This document shows positions 1 to 7,924 of a DNA stretch of 11,239 bases, in pieces. The notes beneath the pieces were generated by a model. The model worked only from the letters and a program-made list of their open reading frames with translations. It was not told the DNA's origin and searched no databases. The position numbers were made by a program, and so were the translations under genes. The stretch comes from Winogradskyella sp. (GTDB lineage: Bacteria > Bacteroidota > Bacteroidia > Flavobacteriales > Flavobacteriaceae): contig JASBSE010000484.1 of NCBI GenBank assembly GCA_030149115.1, positions 1 to 11,239 of the forward strand, written 5' to 3'. The first letter of the stretch is position 1. Every line of letters begins with the position of its first letter.

Positions 1-1
1 C

Positions 2-724
2 ATAGTACTATTTTTAAGTCTTCTATTTCTTTTACAAAATTGTAAATCTTCATACAGTAAAACTGAATTACTTAAAGAAAATGAAGACCTAAAAGAACGC
101 ATCAAAAAACTTGAGGCTGGTGATACTATAAATAAAGAAGCCGCTATTGAACTGAAAAAGATAAATGTAGTTTACAGAGGTATTTCTAACCCTATTTATA
201 TATCAAAACCTAATGCTGTTTCCTTTGAAGCTACTGCTTTTGGCTTGAGAAAATTAGATAGTTTGGGAAATTATACTCTGAGTCCTGGAACTGGTAAAAC
301 AGTAGATATTACAATTAAATCTAAGCTTAAAAATGGGGATTCTTTAATCGAAACAAAAACATTAAGGATTAAGGATATTGGTATACCTTTAAGCTTATTA
401 AATGGAATAGGTTGCAATTCTTCTAAGTGTGAATTAATGCTAAGTAAAGAAGATTTAAAAAATGGTGCAATAACTTTAGACAGCGAAAGTTTGATATTGG
501 ACTTAGATGTGACTGGCTTCAAGTTAAAAGTTCCTAATCAAGACGTAATTACAATAATTGGAAACGTGATACCTAAAGAAGTAAATGACATCATTGATGA
601 TCTAAAAAATGATGATCAAGTTTTTGTCTTCGATATAAAACCAAAAATTAAAAACCCTATTTCCAATTCTATCAGAATATGTAAAATAAGTCCAATTATA
701 ATACGAATTATTGAAGACAATTAA
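2..724 (+). CDS. Stand-alone GldM C-terminal-domain protein, probable lipoprotein (5' end outside window)
   Basis: The frame is open from base 2 to the TAA at 722-724, giving 240 visible codons; the true start lies just left of the window. The visible N-terminus is a hydrophobic run ending in LLFLLQNC, which looks like the end of a lipoprotein signal peptide with lipidated Cys at visible residue 14. Residues 20-53 are charged and helical, with a heptad pattern (L23, N27, L30, I34, L37) suggesting a short coiled coil. From about residue 55 to the end the sequence resembles the GldM C-terminal domain: NVVYRGISNPI, then SPGTGKTVDIT, TLRIKDIGIP, DVTGFKLKVP, VFDIKPK and SPIIIRI. In full GldM, a type IX secretion/gliding motor protein, this domain follows an N-terminal membrane helix and further periplasmic domains; here those are absent. 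Role is unknown; a periplasmic partner of the secretion machinery is inference. Hand counts of several lines give roughly 28% G+C, lower than sdh. A TTG at 245 is inside the domain and is not the start. Confidence 0.8.
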   Translation: MVLFLSLLFLLQNCKSSYSKTELLKENEDLKERIKKLEAGDTINKEAAIELKKINVVYRGISNPIYISKPNAVSFEATAFGLRKLDSLGNYTLSPGTGKTVDITIKSKLKNGDSLIETKTLRIKDIGIPLSLLNGIGCNSSKCELMLSKEDLKNGAITLDSESLILDLDVTGFKLKVPNQDVITIIGNVIPKEVNDIIDDLKNDDQVFVFDIKPKIKNPISNSIRICKISPIIIRIIEDN

Positions 725-2496
725 ACAATTTCCATCTTCTTCAAAAGAAAACTTGCATTCATGTTTTGGCAAACGCCTTTCTTTAGTTTGTAGTCAAAAA
801 AGAGTTCGTCGTTTTTAATTTCGGCATCAAAGTAATAGTTTTTTACAGCCTCTAATTCGGTTTCAATTTCAGTAAGACTTAAATCGTGTGTAGCAATAAT
901 TCCTGTTGCCTTTTGACCGACTAATTTTTCTACAAACTTTCTTGAGCCAATGGCTTTATCAGTTGAATTGGTGCCTTTTAAGATTTCATCTAAAATCACA
1001 AAATAGTTTTTGTCTTCAGCAATAGTGTCTACAATAAATTTCAGTCGTGTAAGCTCACTAAAAAAGTACGAACTATCGTCAGTTAAAGAATCTGTAGTAC
1101 GCATACTTGTAATGAGTTTAATGGGTTTGTATTTACTCTCTTCAGCACAAACTGGCAAACCAACATTTGCCATAACAATATGCAACGCAACTGTTCTTAA
1201 AAAGGTACTCTTGCCTGCCATATTTGCGCCTGTAACGATGAAAAACTGCTCTTGTAACAATTCTAAATCGCTATCAATTCGTTTTTCAGCATTTAGTAAA
1301 GGATGTCCTAAATCTTTAGCTTTAATAGTGATATTTTCTGTGGTAATTTCAGGATAGTTAAAGTCTTGATGATTGTAAGCATAATTACCTAAAGTGTTGT
1401 ATGAATCAAAAAATGTTACCACTTCAAACCAATCCTCAACCTTGTGCGCATACTTGCTAATCCATTGCTCTACACGATAGGTTTGCCTTATATCCCAAAG
1501 CAAATACCCATTTCCAAAAATGGCTGAAATGAAGTTATTTCTGTTATCTAAAGCATCTAAAGCTTTTGAGAATTTTGTAAATATCTGTGAGGCCTTTTCA
1601 CCTTCGGATTGAATTTTTTGTTGCTGTTGTTGTAATAACTCAGACTTAAAGTCTTTCTGTTCAATTTCTTTCAATAATAAAGCATATTGCCTAAATGTAT
1701 CCTTGGCTTTTTCGGTGTTTTGGGCAACATTATTGATTGGCTTTAAAAATCTCCCGGTAATTGCTAAACCTAAAAGCAACCAATAACCAGCATATTTTAT
1801 TGGAATAATTTCAGTTATACCCAATACCAAAAGTGCTACTGAAGTCACGCTAAAACCAATTGTTAACCAATATAATGTTCCGTTTAAAAATGGTTTGTAA
1901 TCCTTTAGCCATTCAATAATAGATTTTGCAGAATGTTCCACTTTTACACCTTGCGCCACGCCAGAATAGTATTGCCTCCATTCAGGCTCATTAGCTAGTT
2001 CTTTTATCGCATTTTGTCTGTCTTCAATATTAGTAATATCATTTGCCAATAAACAATTAACAAGTGATTGCGTACCTTCTTTTATAGTTGTTCTATTTAT
2101 ATATTGAAAGAAAGAGCCTCTTCCGAACAAATCGATATCTAAACTATAGGCATGAGCAGGATTTTGAAATACTTTTCCATCTGCTTTATCATAAAAATCA
2201 CCTGAGGCTATTTTGATTTCATCTTCATTAATGGTGGCTAATCGCTTGTGCAGTTCGCGTTTGCTTTTAAGATCTGTATGTCTGGATAGTAAAAACAGAA
2301 ACACTGCAATGCCAACCACAGCTATAATTACTGCAACTTGCCAGTTTTGATAGGTTAGATAGACACCAAAGCCAGCCAACAAAAATACAGTAAGCCTAAG
2401 CACACTGTATAATCCCATTTTTTTATACAAATCCTTTGCGGTTTGTTGGTGTATTTGTAGTTGAGCTTTGTAAAATGTATTTGGGTTTTTCATCAT
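721..2496 (-). CDS. Membrane-anchored MutS-family ATPase
   Basis: This 591-residue protein has the MutS C-terminal ATPase domain: Walker A GANMAGKST (423-431), the MRTTDSLTDDSSYFFSEL segment (465-482), Walker B VILDEILKGTNS (500-511, D503/E504) and the switch segment IATHD (534-538). A core-like segment (DLFGRGSFFQYINRTTIKEG, 122-141) and a charged, glutamine-rich helical stretch (about 260-310, five Gln at 289-293) precede it. Hydrophobic stretches at about 31-50, 53-71, 208-228 and 235-250 suggest four membrane helices. The N-terminal mismatch-binding domain of MutS1 is absent, so classical mismatch repair is unlikely even though databases often label such proteins MutS. The substrate is unknown; membrane-linked DNA handling is inference. 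Two in-frame ATGs (2496 and 2493) compete as start; I give the longer. It follows the metallopeptidase gene by 62 bp on the same strand, so co-transcription is possible, and its stop overlaps the convergent GldM-C gene. Confidence 0.88.
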   Translation of the reverse strand: MMKNPNTFYKAQLQIHQQTAKDLYKKMGLYSVLRLTVFLLAGFGVYLTYQNWQVAVIIAVVGIAVFLFLLSRHTDLKSKRELHKRLATINEDEIKIASGDFYDKADGKVFQNPAHAYSLDIDLFGRGSFFQYINRTTIKEGTQSLVNCLLANDITNIEDRQNAIKELANEPEWRQYYSGVAQGVKVEHSAKSIIEWLKDYKPFLNGTLYWLTIGFSVTSVALLVLGITEIIPIKYAGYWLLLGLAITGRFLKPINNVAQNTEKAKDTFRQYALLLKEIEQKDFKSELLQQQQQKIQSEGEKASQIFTKFSKALDALDNRNNFISAIFGNGYLLWDIRQTYRVEQWISKYAHKVEDWFEVVTFFDSYNTLGNYAYNHQDFNYPEITTENITIKAKDLGHPLLNAEKRIDSDLELLQEQFFIVTGANMAGKSTFLRTVALHIVMANVGLPVCAEESKYKPIKLITSMRTTDSLTDDSSYFFSELTRLKFIVDTIAEDKNYFVILDEILKGTNSTDKAIGSRKFVEKLVGQKATGIIATHDLSLTEIETELEAVKNYYFDAEIKNDELFFDYKLKKGVCQNMNASFLLKKMEIV

Positions 2497-2501
2497 AAAC
2501 T

Positions 2502-2515
2502 TTTCGAAGTCGAAA
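2502..2515. repeat. Short inverted repeat just upstream of the MutS-like start
   Basis: Arms TTTCGA (2502-2507) and TCGAAA (2510-2515) are perfect 6-bp inverted repeats separated by AG. They sit 6 to 19 bases upstream of the leftward ATG at 2496, within the 62-bp gap between the two genes. In mRNA the 2-base loop would be too tight without opening a pair, so this may be a protein site, a fragment of a larger intergenic repeat, or chance. Confidence 0.35.
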
Positions 2516-2558
2516 TATATGAAAAACCCATACTTTATAGCCTAACTTTAGCTTTATA

Positions 2559-4247
2559 TTAAAAGTCTAAATGCGATTTGTTAAAGTCATTATCCAACAA
2601 TTTAGGCAAGTCCACTTCCTTTATGGGTAAATATTTTATCAGAACTTCTTTACCTTCTCTCTCAATAGTGAATTCGGCTTCGTGATCTATGGAATCGTAG
2701 TAATAACTCATTCCTTTTACCGAATCTCCTTGTCTTAAACCTGCCTTATAAGCTTCTGAATTCTCATCGATAGACGCAATCTGCTTTCTATCTTCTGAAA
2801 AGGTAAAACCTAAATCAAACACTTTAGAAGTTGGTTCGTATTCAAAACCAAATTGGTCATAAATTGATTTAAAATCATAGAGTTTTCCTTCTTCAATATG
2901 AAGATTAAAGAAGGGTTGAAAGTCTTCTTTTAAGTACTTGTTTACTGTTTTTATAAAATACGTATGTGTGATTTTTTGTCCCGTTTTTTCAGCATCATTT
3001 TTAAAATCGAGCATGACATCGTCTAAACTTTTAGCACCACCAGAATCTTGTTTTATTTTTTGATCTAAGTAAAACGCAAGGAAAGCACCTCGTCTATAAG
3101 GTAGTTTTTGAATGCCTTCTTTCCCACTCCAAAAATTATCATACGTCATTTCACTGTTAGGCATTTCTCTTGCTGGATTGGTGTAAAGTGCCTTTACAAA
3201 AGCATTAAATTCATTGATAAAATAGCCTTCATCATAATTATGAATTTCATTCTTGGCAATATTTTTTAAGGTGTAATAGTCTGTAAACCCTTCGCTAAAC
3301 CAGTATTGTTTTTCTTCATCATCGTTTCTAATTAAAGACCCAATCCAATTGTGTTGCAACTCATGATTGAAGAGATATACCAATCCTGAAACTTCTAAAT
3401 ACTTATTGTTTGAAGCATTGGTTGCAAAGGAATTGGTTAATCCAGATCCTTGGAAAGAACTTCCTCGTTCTTGCACAGTCGGAATCATAGTGACCACATA
3501 GTATTTTTGAGAATTGTCTTGCCAAAATTCACGTTGAGCTGTAACCGTTTTTTCTAGAATACTCAACATCTCAGCATCCTCGAACACCTCCCAATTACCT
3601 CTTATGGCAAACACTACTTTATTACCATTGATGTCCATCTTGTGTGCTCTGAAATCACCACCAACAAAAACAGCAGTATGAAATTTTTCCTCCGAAATAC
3701 CTTCTATAGTTTGATAGTATTCTCCACTTCCAAAACTATTGACCAGCTTGTAATCCTCAGGAAAACCATTCCAAGAAATATTGACATTAAAATTATCTTC
3801 TGACTGTTTTAATACATGCTTTGGAAGCATAAAAAAGTTATGCGAAAACAAATGAAAATATTGAGGTTGAATAATCGGTCTGTACGATTGTCTCGTTTTT
3901 AAATCACCTTTACTGTCTTGCTTTATTGCATATTCAACTTCAATCTTGCTTAAGTTTTTAGGATGCGAAATCATATACCAACCACTATCTCTATTGGTCG
4001 TTATTTCAGCCTGTTCTGAAAGTACCTTTACATCATGAATTACATTATGCAAACTATCTTGACCCCAAGCTTTATCTTGAAATAATAGCTTTGTTTGTCC
4101 ATTCTCATTAGCTTGGAAAGCCATTTTTACGTTTAGACTAGAATGGTCTTCAGAATGAGTAATAGTGTAATTAATCGTGTGGTCTAATGTCTTACTACAG
4201 GAAAAACAAAGACATAGTACAAAAAGCACAAGGATAAATTTTTTCAT
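2559..4247 (-). CDS. M1/M61-like zinc metallopeptidase lipoprotein with C-terminal PDZ domain
   Basis: This 562-residue protein starts MKKFILVLFVLCLCFSC, a lipoprotein signal peptide with probable lipidated Cys17, so it is likely anchored in the envelope. The zinc site is visible: HELQH (295-299) with third ligand E319 in WFSEGFTDYY. A conserved YRRGAFLAFYLD segment (384-395) probably carries the catalytic tyrosine Y384. A PDZ-like domain follows at about 476-540 (core SEAYKAGLRQGDSV). This order of beta-rich N-terminal domain, gluzincin catalytic domain and PDZ resembles peptidase family M61, but the 19-residue gap between HEXXH and the Glu is close to M1 (usually 18). The segment in the GAMEN position reads SGLTN (268-272), lacking the Glu used by M1 aminopeptidases to bind a free N-terminus, so aminopeptidase activity is uncertain. 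The ATG at 4247 fits the signal peptide; there is no Shine-Dalgarno. The sdh terminator lies upstream, so it needs its own promoter, which I could not identify. Confidence 0.85.
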   Translation of the reverse strand: MKKFILVLFVLCLCFSCSKTLDHTINYTITHSEDHSSLNVKMAFQANENGQTKLLFQDKAWGQDSLHNVIHDVKVLSEQAEITTNRDSGWYMISHPKNLSKIEVEYAIKQDSKGDLKTRQSYRPIIQPQYFHLFSHNFFMLPKHVLKQSEDNFNVNISWNGFPEDYKLVNSFGSGEYYQTIEGISEEKFHTAVFVGGDFRAHKMDINGNKVVFAIRGNWEVFEDAEMLSILEKTVTAQREFWQDNSQKYYVVTMIPTVQERGSSFQGSGLTNSFATNASNNKYLEVSGLVYLFNHELQHNWIGSLIRNDDEEKQYWFSEGFTDYYTLKNIAKNEIHNYDEGYFINEFNAFVKALYTNPAREMPNSEMTYDNFWSGKEGIQKLPYRRGAFLAFYLDQKIKQDSGGAKSLDDVMLDFKNDAEKTGQKITHTYFIKTVNKYLKEDFQPFFNLHIEEGKLYDFKSIYDQFGFEYEPTSKVFDLGFTFSEDRKQIASIDENSEAYKAGLRQGDSVKGMSYYYDSIDHEAEFTIEREGKEVLIKYLPIKEVDLPKLLDNDFNKSHLDF

Positions 4248-4301
4248 TTTTTGATTGATTAGATGTTATAATAAAAGACGGAAAATTTGACTTTATGTTA
4301 C

Positions 4302-4332
4302 AAAAAAACCTCAAGTTAACAACTTGAGGTTT
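4302..4332 (-). terminator. Rho-independent terminator of the sdh operon
   Basis: On the minus strand a 12-bp stem (arms 4321-4332 and 4306-4317, core AACCTCAAGTT paired with AACTTGAGGTT) with a 3-base loop is followed by a T-run (A-run 4302-4308 on the plus strand, shared partly with the stem). It begins 28 bp after the sdhB stop and ends 54 bp before the metallopeptidase ATG, so it separates the two transcription units. Confidence 0.9.
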
Positions 4333-4359
4333 AATATTATAAGATTAAATACGTTTTAT

Positions 4360-5106
4360 TTAGCCTTTAAAAGCCGCTTTTAAATACTCACGGTTCATAC
4401 GTGCAATGTTTTCAAGAGAAATACCTTTTGGACACTCCACTTCACAAGCACCTGTATTAGTACAGTTACCAAAACCTTCTTCGTCCATTTGCTTCACCAT
4501 ATTCAATACACGGTCAGTCGCTTCAACTTGTCCTTGTGGTAACAAAGCAAATTGAGATACTTTAGCGCCAACAAATAACATTGCTGATGAGTTTTTACAA
4601 CTTGCCACACAAGCACCACAACCAATACATGTTGCAGCAGCAAAGGCATCATCCGCATCATGTTTATTTACAGGAATAGCGTTAGCATCTATGGTATTAC
4701 CAGAAGTATTTACTGAGATAAATCCACCTGCGTGTTGTATTCTATCGAATGAAGATCTGTCAACAACTAAATCTTTTATTACTGGGAATGCTGTTGCTCT
4801 AAAAGGTTCTATTGTAATGGTATCACCATCTTTGAACATACGCATGTGTAATTGACATGTTGTTATACCTCTATCTGGTCCGTGAGCTTCACCATTGATA
4901 TAAAGAGAACACATTCCGCAAATACCTTCTCTACAATCGTGGTCAAACGCCACAGGCTCTTCACCTTTATTTATTAATTGTTCGTTTAAAACGTCTAACA
5001 TTTCAAGGAAAGACATATCAGGAGAGATATCACTTACAGGATAATCTACCATTTTTCCTTTGTCGCTTGCGTTTTTCTGACGCCAAATTTTTAACGTTAA
5101 ATTCAT
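4360..5106 (-). CDS. sdhB: Succinate dehydrogenase/fumarate reductase iron-sulfur subunit
   Basis: This 248-residue subunit passes electrons from the flavoprotein to the haem/quinone anchor on the cytoplasmic side of the membrane. All cluster ligands are visible. The N-terminal [2Fe-2S] ferredoxin domain has C58, C63 and C66 ([10 protein letters not shown]) and C84 (TTCQ). The C-terminal domain has C160, C163, C166 and C170 ([11 protein letters not shown]) and C215, C221 and C225 ([15 protein letters not shown]). By analogy with known SdhB, C160/C163/C166 plus C225 bind [4Fe-4S], and C170, C215 and C221 bind [3Fe-4S]. It is the last gene of sdhC-sdhA-sdhB; its ATG lies 10 bp after the sdhA stop and has a Shine-Dalgarno-like site. 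A strong terminator follows. Length and motifs are normal; whether the complex runs as SQR or QFR cannot be read from this subunit alone. Confidence 0.97.
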   Translation of the reverse strand: MNLTLKIWRQKNASDKGKMVDYPVSDISPDMSFLEMLDVLNEQLINKGEEPVAFDHDCREGICGMCSLYINGEAHGPDRGITTCQLHMRMFKDGDTITIEPFRATAFPVIKDLVVDRSSFDRIQHAGGFISVNTSGNTIDANAIPVNKHDADDAFAAATCIGCGACVASCKNSSAMLFVGAKVSQFALLPQGQVEATDRVLNMVKQMDEEGFGNCTNTGACEVECPKGISLENIARMNREYLKAAFKG

Positions 5107-5108
5107 AG

Positions 5109-5116
5109 CTTTCCTT
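5109..5116 (-). promoter_or_regulatory. Shine-Dalgarno-like site for sdhB
   Basis: The minus strand reads AAGGAAAG directly after the sdhA stop codon, with about 5 bases between AAGGA and the sdhB ATG at 5106. The other starts in this window lack such a site, as is usual in Bacteroidota, so this one probably supports re-initiation within the operon. Confidence 0.55.
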
Positions 5117-7114
5117 TTATTTATAACTTCTTTCTTTTACTTCAATATTTTCGTAAACAAGATCTTCTTTGTGTAACACCGCATCTTTTGGTTCACCTTT
5201 ATATTCCCATGCAGAAACATATTGGAATTCCTTTCTACGCATTGCTTCACCTTCAGCAGTTTGATATTCTTCTCTAAAATGTCCACCAGCAGATTCTTCT
5301 CTTAATAAAGCATCCTTAGCAAACAATTCACCTAATTCTAAGAAATCGGCAACTCTAAGCGCTTTCGCTAACTCTTCGTTAAACTCGTCATTAGTACCTG
5401 GAACTCTTACATCTTTCCAGAATTCTGCACGTAGTTCAGCAATTTCTGTAATAGCTGATTTTAAATCTGCTTCATTTCTTGCCATACCACACTTATTCCA
5501 CATGATCTTACCAAGCTTTTTGTGGAAATGATCTACAGAATGTGAACCATTATTATTGATTAAATGCTCAATATTTTCTCTTACACTTTTCTCTGCAGCT
5601 TCAAATTCTGGTGAATCTGTAGAGATAGGTCCTGTTCTAATATCGTGAGATAAATAATCCCCAATAGTATAAGGCAATACAAAATAACCATCTGCTAAAC
5701 CTTGCATTAATGCCGAAGCACCAAGTCTATTAGCACCATGGTCTGAGAAGTTAGCTTCACCAATACAGTACAATCCTGGCACTGTAGTTTGAAGGTTATA
5801 ATCTACCCAAACACCACCCATAGTGTAATGCACAGCTGGATAAATCATCATTGGTGTTTCGTATGGATTCTGATCTACGATTTTCTCATACATCTGGAAT
5901 AAGTTACCATACTTGGTTCTCACCACTTCCTGACCTAATTTTTTAACTAAAGCTTCATCGTTTTCATCTAAACCTTTAACGTGTGCTTGTTCTTTTCCGT
6001 AACGCATAAATGCTGAAGCAAAGTCTAAGTAAACCGCTTCACCAGTTGCATTTACACCATAACCAGCATCACAACGTTCTTTAGCAGCGCGCGATGCCAC
6101 ATCACGAGGCACCAAGTTACCAAAGGCTGGGTAACGACGCTCTAAGTAATAATCTCTATCTTCTTCAGCAATTTGAGTTGGCTTTAATTTACCTGCTCTA
6201 ATCGCTTCTACATCTTCCATTTTCTTTGGCACCCAAATACGTCCATCATTACGAAGTGACTCAGACATCAAAGTTAATTTAGACTGATGATCTCCCGTAA
6301 CCGGAATACATGTTGGGTGAATCTGTGTATAACATGGGTTTGCGAAATACGCTCCACGTTTGTGTGCTTTCCAAGCTGCAGTAACATTACTTCCCATAGC
6401 ATTGGTTGATAAGAAGAATACGTTACCATAACCTCCTGTACCTAAAACAACAGCATGAGCAGAGTGACGCTCAATTTCACCAGTAACTAAGTTTCTTGTG
6501 ATAATCCCTCTTGCTTTTCCATCAACGATAACCACGTCTAACATTTCGTGACGGTTATACATTTTCACTTTACCACGTCCAATCTGGCGGTTAAGCGCTG
6601 AATAAGCACCAAGTAATAATTGCTGACCTGTTTGACCTGCTGCATAGAATGTTCTAGAAACTAATACACCACCGAAAGAACGGTTGTCTAATAGTCCACC
6701 ATATTCACGAGCAAAAGGCACACCTTGCGCCACACACTGGTCTATAATATTTGCTGAAACCTCAGCAAGACGATATACGTTTGCTTCACGAGAACGGTAA
6801 TCTCCACCTTTTACAGTATCGTAGAATAACCTGTATGTAGAATCACCATCTCCTTGATAATTTTTTGCTGCATTAATTCCACCTTGAGCCGCAATAGAAT
6901 GCGCACGTCTTGGTGAATCTTGAAAACAAAATGCTTTTACATTATAGCCTAGTTCTGCTAAAGTTGCAGCTGCAGAACCTCCTGCTAAACCTGTACCAAC
7001 AACAATAACATCTATAAGTCTTTTGTTAGCAGGATTAACAAGGTTAATATTATTTTTATGATTTGTCCACTTATCTGCAAGTGGTCCATTAGGTATTTTA
7101 GAATCTAAAGCCAT
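5117..7114 (-). CDS. sdhA: Succinate dehydrogenase/fumarate reductase flavoprotein subunit
   Basis: This 665-residue catalytic subunit interconverts succinate and fumarate using covalent FAD. The N-terminal dinucleotide fold has GTGLAG (40-45). H72 in [10 protein letters not shown] is the expected covalent FAD ligand. Substrate-site residues of the family are present: HPT (H266), SESLRNDG (E285, R287), PRDVASR (R337, the expected proton-transfer Arg), AVHYTMGG (H429) and HGANRLGAS (R463). The C-terminal helical and capping regions are complete, with HFREEYQT near 612-619. The length is typical of the Bacteroidota/epsilonproteobacterial type B enzyme, longer than the E. coli protein (about 588). 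It sits 12 bp after sdhC and 10 bp before sdhB, clearly co-transcribed. The ATG at 7114 gives the expected N-terminus ahead of the FAD fold. No Shine-Dalgarno is visible; the leader is A/T-rich. Confidence 0.97.
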   Translation of the reverse strand: MALDSKIPNGPLADKWTNHKNNINLVNPANKRLIDVIVVGTGLAGGSAAATLAELGYNVKAFCFQDSPRRAHSIAAQGGINAAKNYQGDGDSTYRLFYDTVKGGDYRSREANVYRLAEVSANIIDQCVAQGVPFAREYGGLLDNRSFGGVLVSRTFYAAGQTGQQLLLGAYSALNRQIGRGKVKMYNRHEMLDVVIVDGKARGIITRNLVTGEIERHSAHAVVLGTGGYGNVFFLSTNAMGSNVTAAWKAHKRGAYFANPCYTQIHPTCIPVTGDHQSKLTLMSESLRNDGRIWVPKKMEDVEAIRAGKLKPTQIAEEDRDYYLERRYPAFGNLVPRDVASRAAKERCDAGYGVNATGEAVYLDFASAFMRYGKEQAHVKGLDENDEALVKKLGQEVVRTKYGNLFQMYEKIVDQNPYETPMMIYPAVHYTMGGVWVDYNLQTTVPGLYCIGEANFSDHGANRLGASALMQGLADGYFVLPYTIGDYLSHDIRTGPISTDSPEFEAAEKSVRENIEHLINNNGSHSVDHFHKKLGKIMWNKCGMARNEADLKSAITEIAELRAEFWKDVRVPGTNDEFNEELAKALRVADFLELGELFAKDALLREESAGGHFREEYQTAEGEAMRRKEFQYVSAWEYKGEPKDAVLHKEDLVYENIEVKERSYK

Positions 7115-7126
7115 ATGAGAAATTTT

Positions 7127-7801
<675 letters not shown>

Positions 7802-7830
7802 TGTAAATCTAATCTTAGTTGTTAGTCTTA

Positions 7831-7861
7831 CAAAGATACAGCGCAAATGGTTTTTAGCCAA
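7831..7861 (-). promoter_or_regulatory. Predicted flavobacterial promoter of sdhCAB
   Basis: The minus strand carries TATCTTTG (7838-7831), a full match to the Bacteroidota -7 element TAnnTTTG, and TTG (7861-7859) 20 bp upstream for the -33 element. The spacing is within the range reported for Flavobacterium. Transcription would start around 7824-7826, leaving a leader of about 25 nt before the sdhC ATG at 7801. Confidence 0.6.
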
Positions 7862-7872
7862 CTGCGCTGTAT
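7836..7872. repeat. 10-bp inverted repeat overlapping the sdh promoter
   Basis: Perfect arms ATACAGCGCA (7836-7845) and TGCGCTGTAT (7863-7872) flank 17 bases. On the minus strand this hairpin lies 38 bp past the stop of the BNR gene and is followed by CTTTGT, so it could be that gene's terminator, though the T-run is poor. The same bases cover the sdh spacer and the first bases of its -7 element, so an operator is the alternative. Confidence 0.6.
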
Positions 7873-7900
7873 TATAATTAATTATTTAGAATGAATATAA

Positions 7901-7924
7901 TTAGAGATGTTATTTAATCTCTAA
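7901..7924. repeat. AT-rich inverted repeat spanning the BNR gene stop codon
   Basis: Arms TTAGAGAT (7901-7908) and ATCTCTAA (7917-7924) are perfect 8-bp inverted repeats with an 8-base loop containing the TAA stop at 7912-7910. It may stabilise the 3' end of the mRNA; chance is possible in DNA this AT-rich. Confidence 0.35.

Noticed and set aside
271..522. Leftward open frame of 83 codons
   Set aside because: It is antisense to the GldM C-terminal domain, whose protein similarity is clear; the antisense product has no recognisable features.
1010..1357. Rightward open frame of 115 codons
   Set aside because: It lies opposite the MutS-like ATPase domain, including the Walker motifs, and is a shadow of that coding sequence.
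1615..1640. Glutamine-codon run in the MutS-like gene as a possible slippage tract
   Set aside because: Only five Gln codons with mixed CAA/CAG; too short and too irregular for a phase-variable tract.
7802..7861. Upstream start giving SdhC 20 extra residues (MAKNHLRCIF...)
   Set aside because: The extension is not membrane-anchor-like and contains the predicted promoter; the ATG at 7801 gives the usual SdhC N-terminus.
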